The notes beneath the pieces are model-generated. The model saw nothing but the letters and a program-made list of their open reading frames with translations. It was not told the origin of the DNA and did not search any database. Shown piece after piece: positions 1 through 13,478 of a DNA stretch of 55,373 nt. Numbering within the stretch: the stretch's first letter is position 1; each line of letters begins with the position of its first letter. Made by a program: the position numbers and the translations under genes. Source of the DNA: Micromonospora sp. AMSO31t (GTDB lineage Bacteria; Actinomycetota; Actinomycetes; Mycobacteriales; Micromonosporaceae); the NCBI RefSeq assembly GCF_008868175.1, contig NZ_WBKT01000021.1, forward strand, positions 1-55,373, written 5' to 3'.

Positions 1-848
1 TGCATGCCGGCCACGCCGACCTGGCCGGCATGCAGAAGTACGGCCACACCGACGCCCGGCCGATCCTGGAACGGGCCAGCGCCCGGGAGACCGCCGCGCG
101 GGTCGCCGTGGGCGCGGTCGCCAAGGCCCTGGTCAAGCAGGCCCTCGGCGTCGAGATCGTCTCCCACGTGGTGGAGCTGGGCCCGATCGGCGTCAAGCCC
201 GGCCTGCGCCCGACCCCGTCCGACGCCACCCGGATCGACGCCGACCCGCTGCGCTGCCTCGACCCGGAGGCCAGCGCCCGGATGGTCGCCGAGGTCGACG
301 CCGCCAAGAAGGCCGCCGACACGCTCGGCGGCGTGGTCGAGGTGCTGGCGTACGGGGTGCCGCCGGGCCTGGGCAGCCACGTGCAGTGGGACCGCAAGCT
401 CGACGCCCGGCTGGCCACCGCGCTGATGTCGATCCAGGCCATCAAGGGCGTGGAGATCGGCGACGGCTGGACGCAGGCGCGCTCGCGCGGCTCGGAGGCG
501 CACGACGAGATCCTGCCCACGGCCACCGGGGTGCGCCGGGTGACCGACCGGGCGGGCGGGCTGGAGGGCGGCATCACCACCGGCGAGCCGTTGCGGGTGA
601 AGGCGGCCATGAAGCCGATCTCCTCGCTGAACCGGGCGCTGTCCACCGTCGATGTGCTCACCGGTGAGCCCGCCACCGCGATCAACCAGCGGTCGGACGT
701 GTGCGCGGTGCCGGCCGCGGCCGTGGTGGCCGAGGCCATGGTGGCCCTGGTGCTGGCGGAGGCGGCGGTGGAGAAGTTCGGCGGCGACTCGGTCGCCGAG
801 ATGCGCCGCAACCTGTCCGGTTACCTCGACGCCCTGGTCATCAGATGA
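1..848 (+). CDS. aroC: Chorismate synthase, 3' part (5' end outside window)
   Basis: Chorismate synthase converts EPSP to chorismate, the last common step of aromatic amino acid synthesis, using reduced FMN. The visible frame encodes 281 residues and is open from the first bases, where it reads [12 protein letters not shown], a conserved internal segment. About 110 N-terminal residues therefore lie upstream of the window, since the family is usually about 390 residues. Conserved stretches include [29 protein letters not shown] and KPISS. The stop overlaps the aroK start (ATGA), so the two genes are translationally coupled. An internal ATG at 30 is not the true start. Confidence 0.96.
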   Translation, partial: HAGHADLAGMQKYGHTDARPILERASARETAARVAVGAVAKALVKQALGVEIVSHVVELGPIGVKPGLRPTPSDATRIDADPLRCLDPEASARMVAEVDAAKKAADTLGGVVEVLAYGVPPGLGSHVQWDRKLDARLATALMSIQAIKGVEIGDGWTQARSRGSEAHDEILPTATGVRRVTDRAGGLEGGITTGEPLRVKAAMKPISSLNRALSTVDVLTGEPATAINQRSDVCAVPAAAVVAEAMVALVLAEAAVEKFGGDSVAEMRRNLSGYLDALVIR

Positions 849-1354
849 GCACCCGGCCGGTCTGCGTGCTGGTCGGGGCGCCCGGCTCCGGCAAGACCAC
901 GGTGGGGCGGGCGCTCGCCGCGGCGCTCGGCGTCGGGTTCCGGGACACCGACACCGACATCGAGCAGCTCGCCGGCAAGCCGATCCCGGAGATCTTCGTG
1001 GACGAGGGGGAGGAGCACTTCCGTACCCTCGAACGGGCCGCGGTGGCGGCGGGGCTGGCCTCGCACGCGGGCGTGCTCGCCCTCGGCGGCGGCGCGGTCC
1101 TCGCCGAGGACAACCGCGCCGCGCTGGTCGGGCACACCGTGGTGCACCTGTCGGTGGAGCTGACCGACGCCGTGAAGCGGGTCGGCCTGGGCGCCGGCCG
1201 GCCGTTGCTGGCGCTGAACCCGCGCGCCACCCTCCGGCACCTCATGGAGCAGCGCCGCCCGCTCTACGCCGAGGTCGCCACCGCGACGGTGCTGACCGAC
1301 GGGCGGACCCCGGAGGAGATCGCCACCGAGATCGCGGCCCTGCTCAAGCCTTGA
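845..1354 (+). CDS. aroK: Shikimate kinase
   Basis: Shikimate kinase phosphorylates shikimate with ATP in the cytoplasm. The 169-residue protein has a Walker A motif GAPGSGKTT at residues 11-19, the shikimate-binding stretch DTDTDIE, the GEEHFRTLE arginine motif, GGGAV, and the LID region GAGRPLL, so all key elements are present at normal family length. The ATG at 845 overlaps the aroC stop; a longer frame upstream has no family similarity and was not used. The 3' end overlaps the convergent ctaG-like gene by 11 bp, so there is no intergenic terminator here. Confidence 0.96.
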   Translation: MSTRPVCVLVGAPGSGKTTVGRALAAALGVGFRDTDTDIEQLAGKPIPEIFVDEGEEHFRTLERAAVAAGLASHAGVLALGGGAVLAEDNRAALVGHTVVHLSVELTDAVKRVGLGAGRPLLALNPRATLRHLMEQRRPLYAEVATATVLTDGRTPEEIATEIAALLKP

Positions 1355-2117
1355 CCGGCACGGGCCGGAGCGCACGCTCCGGCCGCCAGGTGACGAGCAG
1401 GGCGAGGGCCAGCAGGATCTCGGCCAGGTCGCCGCCGTAGTACATCACCGTGGCGCCGGCCCGCAGCTCGTCCCCGGTCGCCGGTACGTCCACGAGCGCG
1501 CCGGCGTAGAGGAGTTGGGCGAGCACGGCGTGCCCCGCCACCCCCGCCCCGAGCACGACCAGCCGGACGGGGACCCGGGGCCGGTGCGGCCCGGGATCCG
1601 GTCCGGCGATCGACCAGGTGAACAGGTAGCCGCTGAGCACGAAGTGCAGCAGCACCAGCCCGTGCAGCGCCGGATGGGTGAGGGTGGCCCGGTACAGCGG
1701 GGTGAGGTACAGCAGCCACAACCCGCCCACGGTGAGCAGCAGCCCGGTCACCGGGTGGGCGAGCACCCGGAGGGCCGGGTGGCGCAGCAGCCGCAGCGCC
1801 GCGCGACCGACCCGCCGGTCCACCGTCCGCAGGGCCAGCGTGCCGGGCGCGCCGAGCACCAGGGCCAGCGGCGCCAGCATGCCGAGCAGCAGGTGCTGCG
1901 CCATGTGCCCGGGCAGGTCGGCGGCGGGGAGCACCAGCCCGGCGGCGAGCAGCGCCGCGCCGAGGCCGAAGCTCGCCGTCCGCCGGTGGTCCCACCCGGG
2001 CCGGCCCGGGTCCCGCTGCCGCAGGGCCGCGGCCAGGTAGGCCCAGAACAGCACCGGGGGTACGAGCGCGGCGGCCGGGAAGCCGCCGGCGGCGTGCCCG
2101 GCGTGGGCGAGGCTCAC
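1344..2117 (-). CDS. Cytochrome c oxidase assembly (CtaG/caa3 type) membrane protein
   Basis: The 257-residue product is a multi-pass membrane protein (about seven hydrophobic segments) of the caa3_CtaG family, linked to cytochrome oxidase assembly in Gram-positive bacteria. Family-like segments are [49 protein letters not shown] and [16 protein letters not shown], with conserved histidines. It starts at a GTG overlapping the stop of the upstream DUF2243 gene (GTGA), so they form a two-gene unit. No oxidase subunit gene lies nearby, so the precise partner is unknown. The 3' end overlaps aroK tail to tail. Confidence 0.85.
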   Translation of the reverse strand: MSLAHAGHAAGGFPAAALVPPVLFWAYLAAALRQRDPGRPGWDHRRTASFGLGAALLAAGLVLPAADLPGHMAQHLLLGMLAPLALVLGAPGTLALRTVDRRVGRAALRLLRHPALRVLAHPVTGLLLTVGGLWLLYLTPLYRATLTHPALHGLVLLHFVLSGYLFTWSIAGPDPGPHRPRVPVRLVVLGAGVAGHAVLAQLLYAGALVDVPATGDELRAGATVMYYGGDLAEILLALALLVTWRPERALRPVPVKA

Positions 2118-2638
2118 CGCCGTTCCGGGGCGCACACGTCGACGGCGGAGGCCCGCCGCTGCACGGCCCAGCCGATCAGGACGAGGACCACGCCGAGGGC
2201 GAGGAAGCCGAGGTCCCACCAGAGCTGGTGCGGGCCGGTGCGTACGTGGTGGATGCCGAGGATCTGGTGGTCGACGAGCCCCTCGACCAGGTTGAACAGG
2301 CCCCAGCCGACCAGCGCCCAGCCCCACAGCGCGGGGGAGCGCCACAGCCGGCCCCGGGACCGGGTGACCCGGGCGTAGAGCAGGGCCAGGCCGGTCAGCA
2401 CCGCCACCCAGGTCACCGTGTGGAACAGCCCGTCCCAGAGCGTGTTCATCTTCAGCCCGGGCACCGTGTCCACCGGGTAGTACCTGACCCCGATCCGGTC
2501 GGTGTCCGTGCTGCTCAGCAGGTGGTGCCACTGGAGCACCTGGTGGAGCAGGATGCCGTCGACGAAGCCGCCGAGGCCCACGCCGAGGATCGTCGCCGGC
2601 ACCCGGATGTCCGCGCCGTCGATGGTTGGTCGGGTCAT
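2114..2638 (-). CDS. DUF2243 family membrane protein
   Basis: This 174-residue protein has four hydrophobic segments and the DUF2243 signature: GLGGFVDGILLHQVLQWHH near the N-terminus, then NTLWDGLFHTVTW, WALVGWGLFNLVEGLVDHQ and GIHHVR. The conserved histidines suggest metal or heme contact, but the family has no established function. The ATG at 2638 is preceded by a strong GGAGGT ribosome site. It is the first gene of a two-gene unit with the CtaG-like protein, a pairing I recall from actinobacteria, which suggests a role in respiratory oxidase assembly or copper handling; that role is inference. Confidence 0.82.
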   Translation of the reverse strand: MTRPTIDGADIRVPATILGVGLGGFVDGILLHQVLQWHHLLSSTDTDRIGVRYYPVDTVPGLKMNTLWDGLFHTVTWVAVLTGLALLYARVTRSRGRLWRSPALWGWALVGWGLFNLVEGLVDHQILGIHHVRTGPHQLWWDLGFLALGVVLVLIGWAVQRRASAVDVCAPERR

Positions 2639-2763
2639 GCCTGCACCTCCGCCGTCGGGGGGTCCGTCCCCACCGTTACTGCCCGCTCCTGCCCGGTCAA
2701 ACGCCGGCGCAAGCGGATTGGCCACGGAGTGGACAGTCGCCGCCCCGGCGCCGCCCGCTCGAC

Positions 2764-2777
2764 TAGGCTGCCCGCGA
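2764..2777 (+). promoter_or_regulatory. Candidate -10 box for leaderless aroB transcript
   Basis: TAGGCT at 2764-2769 ends seven bases before the aroB ATG at 2777. A transcript starting at normal distance would begin at or next to the start codon, so aroB may be read from a leaderless mRNA. No Shine-Dalgarno sequence precedes the ATG, and no clear -35 box is visible. Confidence 0.45.
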
Positions 2778-3853
2778 TGGACGAGGTGACCCGGATTCCG
2801 GTCGGCGGCGACCGGCCGTACGACGTGCTGGTGGGACGCGACCTGCTCGACCCCCCGCCCCGGCTGCTGCCCGGCGCCGAGCGGGTGGCCTTCCTGCACG
2901 CGCCCCCGCTCAAGGGGCTGGCCGAGGAACTGGCCGAGCGGGTGCGCGAAGCCGGCGTGGCCCCGCTGCTCATCGAGGTGCCGGACGCCGAGGCAGCCAA
3001 GCACGTCGACGTGGCCGCGGCCTGCTGGGACCGGCTCGGCGAGGCGGGCTTCACCCGCACCGACGCGGTGGTCGGGGTGGGCGGTGGCGCGGTCACCGAC
3101 CTGGCCGGGTTCGTGGCGGCCAGCTGGCTGCGCGGGGTGCGCTGGGTGCCGGTGGCGACGTCCCTGCTCGGCATGGTCGACGCCGCCGTCGGCGGCAAGA
3201 CCGGGATCAACACGGCGGCCGGCAAGAACCTGGTCGGCGCCTTCCACCCGCCGGCCGGGGTGATCTGCGACCTGGCGACGCTGGACAGCCTGCCGCCGGC
3301 CGACCTGGCCGCCGGGATGGCCGAGGTGGTCAAGTGCGGGTTCATCGCCGACCCGGTGATCCTCGACCTGGTGGAGCGGGACCCGGCCGCCGCGCTGGAC
3401 CCGACCGGGCCGGTGGCCCGCGAGCTGATCGAGCGGGCGGTGCGGGTGAAGGCGGACGTGGTCTCCGGTGACCTGCGCGAGTCCGGGGTGCGTGAGGTGC
3501 TCAACTACGGGCACACGCTGGCCCACGCCATCGAGAAGGTGGAGGGCTACCGCTGGCGGCACGGTCATGCCGTCGCCGTGGGCCTGGTCTACGCGGCCAC
3601 CCTGGCGCGGCTGGCCGGGCGGCTGGACGCGGCCACCGCGGCGCGGCACCGGGCCGTGGTGGCGGCGCTCGGCCTGCCCACCGGCTACCGGGCCGACGCC
3701 TGGCCGGAGCTGCTGGCCGCCATGCGGGTCGACAAGAAGGCCCGGGGCAGCCGGCTGCGCTTCGTCGTCCTGGACGGCCCGGCCCGCCCGGCGATCCTGG
3801 AGGCGCCGTCGGACGAGCTGCTGGCGCGGGCGTACGAGGAGATCAGCTCGTGA
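2777..3853 (+). CDS. aroB: 3-dehydroquinate synthase
   Basis: AroB makes 3-dehydroquinate from DAHP with NAD and a divalent metal. The 358-residue product has the NAD-binding stretch [13 protein letters not shown], the [23 protein letters not shown] motif (written here [19 protein letters not shown]), the metal ligands in [20 protein letters not shown] and HGHAVAVG, and the usual length. The ATG at 2777 gives the family N-terminus; the frame is open further upstream but that part is not AroB-like. The gene is divergent from the DUF2243 unit and its stop overlaps the aroQ GTG (GTGA). Confidence 0.96.
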   Translation: MDEVTRIPVGGDRPYDVLVGRDLLDPPPRLLPGAERVAFLHAPPLKGLAEELAERVREAGVAPLLIEVPDAEAAKHVDVAAACWDRLGEAGFTRTDAVVGVGGGAVTDLAGFVAASWLRGVRWVPVATSLLGMVDAAVGGKTGINTAAGKNLVGAFHPPAGVICDLATLDSLPPADLAAGMAEVVKCGFIADPVILDLVERDPAAALDPTGPVARELIERAVRVKADVVSGDLRESGVREVLNYGHTLAHAIEKVEGYRWRHGHAVAVGLVYAATLARLAGRLDAATAARHRAVVAALGLPTGYRADAWPELLAAMRVDKKARGSRLRFVVLDGPARPAILEAPSDELLARAYEEISS

Positions 3854-4311
3854 GGGTCTACGTGCTCAACGGCCCGAACCTGGGCCGGCTCGGCACCCGC
3901 CAGGTCGACGTCTACGGGGTGACCAGTTACACGGACCTGGTGACCATGTGCGAGGAGACCGGTCGCGAGCTGGGGCTGGACGTGGTGGTCCGGCAGACCG
4001 ACGCGGAGCACGAGTTGCTGGGCTGGCTGCACGAGGCGGCCGACGAGGGTGCGGCCGTGGTGCTCAACCCGGCCGCCTGGTCGCACTACTCGATCGCGGT
4101 CCGGGACGCCTGCGCCCTGCTGCGCGGCCCGCTGGTCGAGGTGCACATCTCCAACATCCACGCCCGGGAGGAGTTCCGGCACCACTCGGTGGTCTCCGCG
4201 GTGGCCACCGGGGTGATCTGCGGGCTGGGCGTGGACGGCTACCGGCTGGCCCTGCGGCACCTGGCCACGGCCGGCCCCACCAGCGCCGGGCAGTCGGTTC
4301 GACACAGCTAG
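3850..4311 (+). CDS. aroQ: 3-dehydroquinate dehydratase, type II
   Basis: AroQ dehydrates 3-dehydroquinate to 3-dehydroshikimate. The 153-residue length and the motifs [14 protein letters not shown] (catalytic tyrosine region), [15 protein letters not shown] and [17 protein letters not shown] identify the small dodecameric type II enzyme. The GTG start overlaps the aroB stop. The common family form NPGAYTH appears here as NPAAWSH, keeping the histidine. It closes the aroC-aroK / aroB-aroQ shikimate block. Confidence 0.95.
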   Translation: MRVYVLNGPNLGRLGTRQVDVYGVTSYTDLVTMCEETGRELGLDVVVRQTDAEHELLGWLHEAADEGAAVVLNPAAWSHYSIAVRDACALLRGPLVEVHISNIHAREEFRHHSVVSAVATGVICGLGVDGYRLALRHLATAGPTSAGQSVRHS

Positions 4312-4317
4312 TAGACT
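4312..4317 (+). promoter_or_regulatory. Candidate -10 box upstream of efp
   Basis: TAGACT lies just after the aroQ stop and 38 bases before the efp ATG. The same hexamer precedes def and pheS in this window. No convincing -35 box is seen. Confidence 0.4.
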
Positions 4318-4355
4318 TCGTGGGTCTGTCCGCCAATTGAAGATCAAGGCAGGAA

Positions 4356-4913
4356 ATGGCCTCCACCAACGACCTCAAGAACGGCCTGGTACTCAACCTC
4401 GACGGCGAGCTGTGGGCCGTCGTCGAGTTCCAGCACGTCAAGCCCGGTAAGGGCGGTGCGTTCGTGCGTACCACGCTGAAGAACGTGCTGTCCGGCAAGG
4501 TGGTCGACAAGACCTTCAACGCGGGCACCAAGGTCGAGACCGCCACCGTCGACAAGCGCACCATGCAGTACCTCTACGCCGACGGCGAGGACTACGTCTT
4601 CATGGACCTGGAGACGTTCGACCAGATCACCGTCCCCGGCGGCACCGTCGGCGAGGCGGCCAACTACCTCCTCCCCGAGGCCGAGGCCACCGTCGCCACC
4701 CACGAGGGGCTGCCGCTCTACATCGAGCTGCCCACCTCGGTCGTGCTCGAGATCACCTACACCGAGCCGGGTCTGCAGGGCGACCGGTCGACCGGCGGCA
4801 ACAAGCCGGCCACCGTCGAGACCGGCGCCACCGTCCAGGTGCCGCTCTTCATCACCACCGGCGAGAAGATCAAGGTCGACACCCGCGACGGCCGTTACCT
4901 CGGCCGAGCCTGA
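4356..4913 (+). CDS. efp: Translation elongation factor P
   Basis: EF-P binds between the P and E sites and rescues ribosomes stalled on polyproline. The 185-residue protein has the usual three beta-barrel domains: an N-terminal KOW-like domain with the loop KPGKGGAF (tip lysine K32, preceded by P30), then two OB-type domains ending in [10 protein letters not shown]. The PGKGGA loop is the form reported to work without lysine modification in actinobacteria, and no modification gene is seen nearby. The ATG at 4356 follows an AGGAA ribosome site. The stop overlaps the nusB start (TGATG). Confidence 0.97.
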   Translation: MASTNDLKNGLVLNLDGELWAVVEFQHVKPGKGGAFVRTTLKNVLSGKVVDKTFNAGTKVETATVDKRTMQYLYADGEDYVFMDLETFDQITVPGGTVGEAANYLLPEAEATVATHEGLPLYIELPTSVVLEITYTEPGLQGDRSTGGNKPATVETGATVQVPLFITTGEKIKVDTRDGRYLGRA

Positions 4914-5347
4914 TGGCCGAGGGTCCCAAGCAGCAGATGCCGGCGCGCCGGAAGGCGCGCAAGCGGGCGCTGGACGTGCTCTTCGAGGCCGACCTGCGGG
5001 ACCGGCCGCCCGCCGAGGTGCTCGCCGGCTACCTGGAGCGGATCGAGAAGCCCCGCCCCGAGCACGTCGGCTACGCGGTCGGCCTGGTCGAGGGCGTGGC
5101 CGCGCACCTGGACCGGATCGACGAGGTGATCGCCAGCTACGCCGAGGGCTGGACGCTGGACCGGATGCCGGCGGTCGACCGCAACCTGGCCCGGATCGCG
5201 GTCTACGAGCTGCTCTACGTCGACGAGATCGACGACGCGGTGGCGATCAGCGAGGCCGTCGAGCTGGCCCGGCAGATGTCGACCGACGACTCGCCGCGCT
5301 TCCTCAACGGCATCCTCGGCCGCATCGCCGAGTACGCCACCCGCTGA
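4913..5347 (+). CDS. nusB: Transcription antitermination factor NusB
   Basis: NusB joins NusE (S10) at boxA RNA to support rRNA antitermination. The 144-residue all-alpha protein has the N-terminal ARRKARKRALDVLFEAD helix, the central WTLDRMPAVDRNLARIAVYEL motif region and a C-terminal RFLNGILGRIAEY signature. It starts at the ATG overlapping the efp stop and is followed within 10 bases by a strong stem-loop terminator. Confidence 0.95.
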   Translation: MAEGPKQQMPARRKARKRALDVLFEADLRDRPPAEVLAGYLERIEKPRPEHVGYAVGLVEGVAAHLDRIDEVIASYAEGWTLDRMPAVDRNLARIAVYELLYVDEIDDAVAISEAVELARQMSTDDSPRFLNGILGRIAEYATR

Positions 5348-5354
5348 ACCCCGG

Positions 5355-5398
5355 CACGACGAAGGGCCCACGCCGAACGGCGCGGGCCCTTCGTCGTG
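5355..5398. terminator. Bidirectional terminator between nusB and bldD
   Basis: A perfect 15-bp stem (5355-5369 with 5384-5398) encloses a 14-base loop that itself has a small CGCC/GGCG pairing. It lies between convergent nusB and bldD and carries TTCGTCGTG on one strand and the equivalent on the other, so it can stop transcription from both sides. Confidence 0.85.
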
Positions 5399-5404
5399 GG
5401 CGGG

Positions 5405-5893
5405 TCAGGACGCGAAGAACGCGCGGGGGTCGGCGACCAGCACACCGTGCTCGGTGAGCCGCTCGATCAGGCCCGACGGCGAGGCGTCGTAGACGATCGC
5501 GAGGGCGCGCAGGTCGTCGGCGCGGATGGAGAGCACCCGGCCGTTGTAGTCACCGCGCTGCTGCTGGATGGCCCGGGCGTACCGGGCGACGTAGGCCAGG
5601 TCCTCGGAGGCCTCGTCGTAGAGCCGCTCCAGGTCCAGCACGATCTTGCTGGTGGGCTCGTGACGCACCCCGCTGCCGTCCGGCAGCAGCTCCGAGACGG
5701 GAACGCGGTAGAAGTCGGCCAGCTCCGCCAGGCGGGACACGGTGACGGCGCGGTCGCCACGCTCGTACGAGCCGACCACCACGGCCTTCCACCGCCCGTT
5801 CGACTTCTCCTCCACCCCCTGCAGGGACAGGCCCTGCTGCTGGCGGATGGAGCGCAGGCGGGCGCCCAGCGACTTGGCGTATTCAGAGGGCAT
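5405..5893 (-). CDS. bldD: Developmental regulator BldD (c-di-GMP-responsive)
   Basis: BldD represses sporulation genes during vegetative growth in actinomycetes and dimerises through c-di-GMP. The 162-residue product has an N-terminal HTH domain (residues 1-75, with RLRSIRQQQGLSLQGVEEKS and VVVGSYERGDRAVTVSRLAEL) nearly identical to Streptomyces BldD. The C-terminal domain keeps the two-part c-di-GMP site: RGD at 113-115 and RADD at 124-127. The ATG at 5893 is preceded by GGGAG. It is divergent from the pyrR operon; the bldD-pyr linkage is, as I recall, conserved in actinomycetes. Confidence 0.95.
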   Translation of the reverse strand: MPSEYAKSLGARLRSIRQQQGLSLQGVEEKSNGRWKAVVVGSYERGDRAVTVSRLAELADFYRVPVSELLPDGSGVRHEPTSKIVLDLERLYDEASEDLAYVARYARAIQQQRGDYNGRVLSIRADDLRALAIVYDASPSGLIERLTEHGVLVADPRAFFAS

Positions 5894-6077
5894 TCGGACA
5901 CTCCCAGTGCTGCTCGGGGTTCTCCCAGCTATCGCTACGGAGCGTGACGGTACGGGGATTGCGACACGCGGTCAAGTGTTCGTGACGACCCCGGTCGGCC
6001 CGGCGTACGGGTTGTCCGCATTTCTCCACGCTGACCCGCTGGTCAGTCCCGGCGGCGCCCGACCCGGTGACCGCTGG

Positions 6078-6083
6078 TAACGT
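6078..6083 (+). promoter_or_regulatory. Candidate -10 box for the pyr operon
   Basis: TAACGT in the context TGGTAACGT (extended -10 form) lies in the bldD-pyrR divergent region, about 100 bases upstream of the pyrR start. It would give an untranslated leader of about 90 bases containing the PyrR site. No good -35 box is seen. Confidence 0.35.
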
Positions 6084-6132
6084 GGCGTGAAGCCCCGGTC
6101 CGGGCCCTCCGCGGCCCGCCGGAGCCAACCAG

Positions 6133-6173
6133 ACGTCCTTTAACGACCCGTCCCGTGAGGCGGGGAAGGAGGT
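6133..6173 (+). promoter_or_regulatory. PyrR-binding RNA hairpin overlapping the pyrR ribosome site
   Basis: Lower stem: 6136-6140 (TCCTT) pairs with 6166-6170 (AAGGA), with further pairs at 6133-6134/6172-6173. Upper stem: CCCG 6147-6150 pairs with CGGG 6161-6164, closing the loop TCCCGTGAGG, which resembles the PyrR recognition loop. The 3' side of the lower stem is the pyrR Shine-Dalgarno sequence AAGGAGGT. This matches the PyrR-dependent translational repression described for Mycobacterium smegmatis, where UMP-bound PyrR would hide the ribosome site. Confidence 0.8.
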
Positions 6174-6178
6174 CCGCC

Positions 6179-6760
6179 GTGGCCTACCCACCGGCTGCCC
6201 ACCCGTCGCCGCCGCGACAACCCTCGGTGAAGGTGATCCTCGCCGCCGCCGACGTGTCGCGGGTGGTCGACCGCATCGCCCACCAGATCCTGGAGAAGAC
6301 CCAGGGCGCCGCCGACACCGTGCTGCTCGGCATCCCCACCCGCGGGGTCCCGCTCGCGAAGCGGCTCGCCGCCCGGATCAGCACCTTCGAGGACGTGACC
6401 GTCCCGGTCGGGGTGCTCGACATCACGCTCTACCGCGACGACCTGCGCCGGCACGCCACCCGCGCGGTCGGCCCCACCGACCTGCCCCCGGGCGGGATCG
6501 ACGGCCGGCGGGTGATCCTCGTCGACGACGTGCTCTTCTCCGGCCGCACCGTGCGGGCCGCCCTGGACGCGCTCAGCGACGTCGGCCGCCCGGCCTCGGT
6601 GCAGCTCGCCGTCCTGGTCGACCGGGGGCACCGCCAGCTGCCGATCCGCGCCGACTACGTGGGCAAGAACATCCCCACCGCGCTCGCCGAGAGCGTCAAG
6701 GTCACCCTGGCCGAGACGGACGGAGCGGACGAGGTCCGGCTGCACGGAGGCGCCTCATGA
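6179..6760 (+). CDS. pyrR: Bifunctional pyr operon RNA-binding regulator / uracil phosphoribosyltransferase
   Basis: PyrR senses UMP and PRPP and binds pyr leader RNA; most members also have uracil phosphoribosyltransferase activity. The 193-residue product has the PRPP motif [18 protein letters not shown] and the conserved [15 protein letters not shown] and TLYRDDL segments. I chose GTG 6179 because GGAAGGAGGT lies just upstream; an ATG-type start at 6155 would fall inside the regulatory hairpin. About 20 extra N-terminal residues rich in proline precede the core. The stop overlaps the pyrB ATG. Confidence 0.93.
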   Translation: MAYPPAAHPSPPRQPSVKVILAAADVSRVVDRIAHQILEKTQGAADTVLLGIPTRGVPLAKRLAARISTFEDVTVPVGVLDITLYRDDLRRHATRAVGPTDLPPGGIDGRRVILVDDVLFSGRTVRAALDALSDVGRPASVQLAVLVDRGHRQLPIRADYVGKNIPTALAESVKVTLAETDGADEVRLHGGAS

Positions 6761-7683
6761 TCCGTCACCTGCTCTCCGGGGCCGACCTGGACGCGGCGAC
6801 CGCCACCCGGATCCTGGACACCGCGGCCGAGATGGCCACCGTGGCCGGCCGGGAGGTCAAGAAGCTGCCCGCGCTGCGCGGCCGGACCGTGGTCAACCTC
6901 TTCTACGAGGACTCCACCCGGACCCGGATCTCGTTCGAGGCGGCCGCCAAGCGGCTCAGCGCCGACGTGATCAACTTTTCCGCCAAGGGCTCCAGCGTGG
7001 CCAAGGGCGAGAGCCTGAAGGACACGGCGCTCACCCTCCAGGCCATGGGCGCCGACGCGGTGGTCGTCCGGCACCCCGCCTCCGGGGCCCCCCACCGGCT
7101 GGCCAACTGGGTGGACGGCTCGGTGGTCAACGCCGGCGACGGCACCCACGAGCACCCCACCCAGGCGCTGCTCGACGCCTACACGATGCGGTCCCGGCTG
7201 GGTCGCCTCGACGGCCTGCACGTGGCGATCGTCGGCGACGTGCTGCACTCCCGGGTGGCCCGCTCCAACGTGCTGCTGCTCTCCACCCTCGGCGCGAAGG
7301 TCACCCTGGTCGGCCCGCCGACCCTCATCCCGGTTGACATCTCTCCCGCGCTGGCCCCCGGCACCGATGTCTCCTACGACCTCGACACCGTTCTTCCCGG
7401 TGTGGACGTGGTGATGATGCTGCGGGTGCAGCGGGAGCGGATGAACGACTCCTACTTCCCCTCCGCCCGCGAGTACGCCCGCCGCTACGGGCTGGACGGG
7501 CCGCGGATGCGCCGGCTGCCCGAGCACGCGATCGTCATGCACCCCGGGCCGATGAACCGGGGGATGGAGATCACGCCCGAGGTGGCCGACTCGCCCCGCT
7601 CCACCATCGTCGAACAGGTCGCCAACGGGGTCTCCGTGCGGATGGCCGTCCTCTACCTGCTGCTCGGAGGGAACAACCGGTGA
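6757..7683 (+). CDS. pyrB: Aspartate carbamoyltransferase catalytic subunit
   Basis: PyrB condenses carbamoyl phosphate with aspartate, the first committed pyrimidine step. The 308-residue protein carries the carbamoyl phosphate motif [13 protein letters not shown] (STRTR at 53-57), [24 protein letters not shown] and the [11 protein letters not shown] segment near the C-terminus. Length and order are typical. There is no pyrI regulatory chain beside it, as usual in actinobacteria. ATGA overlap with pyrR and GTGA overlap with pyrC indicate tight coupling. Confidence 0.96.
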   Translation: MIRHLLSGADLDAATATRILDTAAEMATVAGREVKKLPALRGRTVVNLFYEDSTRTRISFEAAAKRLSADVINFSAKGSSVAKGESLKDTALTLQAMGADAVVVRHPASGAPHRLANWVDGSVVNAGDGTHEHPTQALLDAYTMRSRLGRLDGLHVAIVGDVLHSRVARSNVLLLSTLGAKVTLVGPPTLIPVDISPALAPGTDVSYDLDTVLPGVDVVMMLRVQRERMNDSYFPSAREYARRYGLDGPRMRRLPEHAIVMHPGPMNRGMEITPEVADSPRSTIVEQVANGVSVRMAVLYLLLGGNNR

Positions 7684-8957
7684 CCGCGTACCTGATCAGG
7701 AACGTGAGTGTGGTCGGTGGCACGCCGACCGACCTGCTGATCCGCGACGGCGTCGTGGCGGAGACCGGCGTCGGCCTGGCCGCGCCGGACGCCACGGTGC
7801 TCGACGCCACCGGCCTGGTGGCCCTGCCCGGCCTGGTCGACCTGCACACCCACCTGCGCGAGCCGGGCCGGGAGGACGCCGAGACCGTGGAGTCCGGCTC
7901 CCGGGCGGCGGCGCTGGGCGGCTACACGGCGGTCTGCGCCATGGCGAACACCTCGCCGGTGGCCGACACCGCCGGGGTGGTCGAGCAGGTGTGGCGGCTC
8001 GGCCGGGAGGCCGGGCTGGTCGACGTGCAGCCGATCGGCGCGGTCACCGTCGGCCTGGCCGGTGAGCGCCTGGCCGAGCTGGGCGCGATGGCCGACTCCG
8101 CGGCCCGGGTGCGGATCTTCTCCGACGACGGGCACTGCGTCGCCGACCCGAAGCTGATGCGCCGGGCCCTGGAGTACGTCAAGGCGTTCGACGGGGTGAT
8201 CGCCCAGCACGCCGAGGAGCCCCGGCTCACCGAGGGCGCGCAGATGCACGAGGGCGAGGTCTCCACCCGGCTCGGGCTGACCGGCTGGCCGGCCGTCGCC
8301 GAGGAGGCGATCATCGCCCGCGACGTGCTGCTGGCCGAGCACGTGGGCAGCCGCCTGCACATCTGCCACGTCTCCACGGCGGGCAGCGTCGAGGTGCTGC
8401 GGCACGCCAAGGCGCGCGGGGTGAAGGTCACCGCCGAGGTGACCCCCCACCACCTGCTGCTCACCGACGAGAAGGCCACCACCTACGACCCCGTCTACAA
8501 GGTCAACCCGCCGCTGCGCACCGCCGCCGACGTCGCCGCGCTGCGGGCGGCACTGGCCGAGGGCGTGATCGACATCGTCGCCACCGACCACGCGCCGCAC
8601 GCCGTGGAGGACAAGGAGTGCGAGTGGGCGTACGCCCGGCCGGGCATGCTCGGCCTGGAAACGGCGCTCTCCATCGCGCTGGACGTGCTCGGGCCGCAGT
8701 GGGACCTCATCGCCGAGCGGATGTCCCGCGTCCCGGCCCGGATCGCCGGGCTGGACTCCCACGGCCTCGATCCCGCCCCCGGCGTACCGGCCAACCTGAT
8801 CCTGGTCGACTCGGCCGCCCGCCGCGTCGTCGAGCCCGCGGAGCTGGCCAGCCGCAGTCGCAACACCCCGTACGCCCGCATGACGCTGCCGGGTCGCATC
8901 GTGGCGACCTTCCTGCGCGGCGAGCCGACGGTCCTGGACGGAAAGGCTGTCAAGTGA
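7680..8957 (+). CDS. pyrC: Dihydroorotase, class I
   Basis: Dihydroorotase cyclises carbamoyl aspartate in the pyrimidine pathway. The 425-residue amidohydrolase has the zinc ligands of [10 protein letters not shown] (H56, H58), a conserved [13 protein letters not shown] segment, EVTPHHLLL, and the catalytic aspartate in ATDHAPH. The long form with [10 protein letters not shown] is the class I type. The GTG at 7680 overlaps the pyrB stop, and the stop overlaps the carA GTG (GTGA). Confidence 0.95.
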   Translation: MTAYLIRNVSVVGGTPTDLLIRDGVVAETGVGLAAPDATVLDATGLVALPGLVDLHTHLREPGREDAETVESGSRAAALGGYTAVCAMANTSPVADTAGVVEQVWRLGREAGLVDVQPIGAVTVGLAGERLAELGAMADSAARVRIFSDDGHCVADPKLMRRALEYVKAFDGVIAQHAEEPRLTEGAQMHEGEVSTRLGLTGWPAVAEEAIIARDVLLAEHVGSRLHICHVSTAGSVEVLRHAKARGVKVTAEVTPHHLLLTDEKATTYDPVYKVNPPLRTAADVAALRAALAEGVIDIVATDHAPHAVEDKECEWAYARPGMLGLETALSIALDVLGPQWDLIAERMSRVPARIAGLDSHGLDPAPGVPANLILVDSAARRVVEPAELASRSRNTPYARMTLPGRIVATFLRGEPTVLDGKAVK

Positions 8958-10118
8958 AGAGGCGATCGGCGATTCTCGTCCTGGAGGACGGGCGCACGTT
9001 CCACGGCGAGGCGTACGGCAGCGTCGGGGAGACCTTCGGTGAGGCGGTCTTCAACACCGGCATGACCGGCTACCAGGAGACCCTCACCGACCCCTCCTAC
9101 CACCGCCAGGTGGTGGTGCAGACCGCGCCGCACATCGGCAACACCGGCGTCAACGGCGAGGACGACGAGTCCGCCCGGATCTGGGTGGCGGGCTACGTGG
9201 TGCGCGACCCGGCCCGCATCGGCTCCAACTGGCGGGCCACCGGCGGGCTGGAGGACCGGCTCGCCGCCGAGGGCGTGGTCGGCATCAGCGGCGTGGACAC
9301 CCGGGCGCTCACCCGGCACCTGCGCGAGCGCGGCGCCATGCGGGTCGGCATCTCCAGCGTCGACGACGACGCTGTCGCCCTCCTCGACCGGGTCCGCCAC
9401 ACGCCGCAGATGGTCGGCGCGGACCTGTCCGCCGAGGTGACCACCGCCGAGCCGTACGTGGTGCAGGCGCAGGGCGAGCACCGGTTCACCGTGGCGGCGC
9501 TGGACCTGGGCATCAAGCGCAACGTGCCGCGCCGGCTCGCCGCCCGCGGCGTGACCACCCACGTGCTGCCCGCCGGCTCCCGCATCGAGGACCTGCTGGC
9601 CACCGGCGCGGACGCGGTCTTCTTCTCGCCCGGTCCGGGCGACCCGGCCACCGCCGACGGGCCGGTCGCCCTCGCGCGGGAGGTGCTGGGCCGGCGGATC
9701 CCGCTGTTCGGCATCTGCTTCGGCAGCCAGATCCTCGGCCGGGCGCTCGGCTTCGGCACCTACAAGCTCGGCTACGGCCACCGCGGCATCAACCAGCCGG
9801 TGCTCGACCGGGCCACCGGCAAGGTCGAGGTGACCAGCCACAACCACGGCTTCGCGGTCGAGGTGCCGGGCGCGGCGCACGGCGCGGTCGTCCCCGACCA
9901 GGTGATCGACACCGAGTTCGGCGGCGTCCAGGTGTCCCATGTCTGCCTCAATGACAACGTGGTCGAGGGGCTGCGGGCGAAGGACGTGCCCGCCTTCACC
10001 GTCCAGTACCACCCGGAGGCGGCGGCCGGCCCGCACGACGCGGACTACCTCTTCGACCGTTTCGCCGAGCTGATCGAGGGCCGCAGCCCCGACCGGAAGC
10101 AGAGTGAGGGGCGCACGA

Positions 10119-10126
<8 letters not shown>
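8954..10126 (+). CDS. carA: Carbamoyl-phosphate synthase small subunit (glutaminase)
   Basis: CarA releases ammonia from glutamine for CarB. The 390-residue protein has the CarA-specific N-terminal domain ([30 protein letters not shown]) and a class I glutamine amidotransferase domain with nucleophile C255 in [11 protein letters not shown] and the His-Glu pair in [11 protein letters not shown]. The GTG at 8954 overlaps the pyrC stop; the frame is open upstream, inside pyrC, but is not CarA-like. The 3' end overlaps carB by 8 bases. Confidence 0.95.
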
Positions 10127-13466
<3,340 letters not shown>

Positions 13467-13478
13467 CCACCCCGCAGC

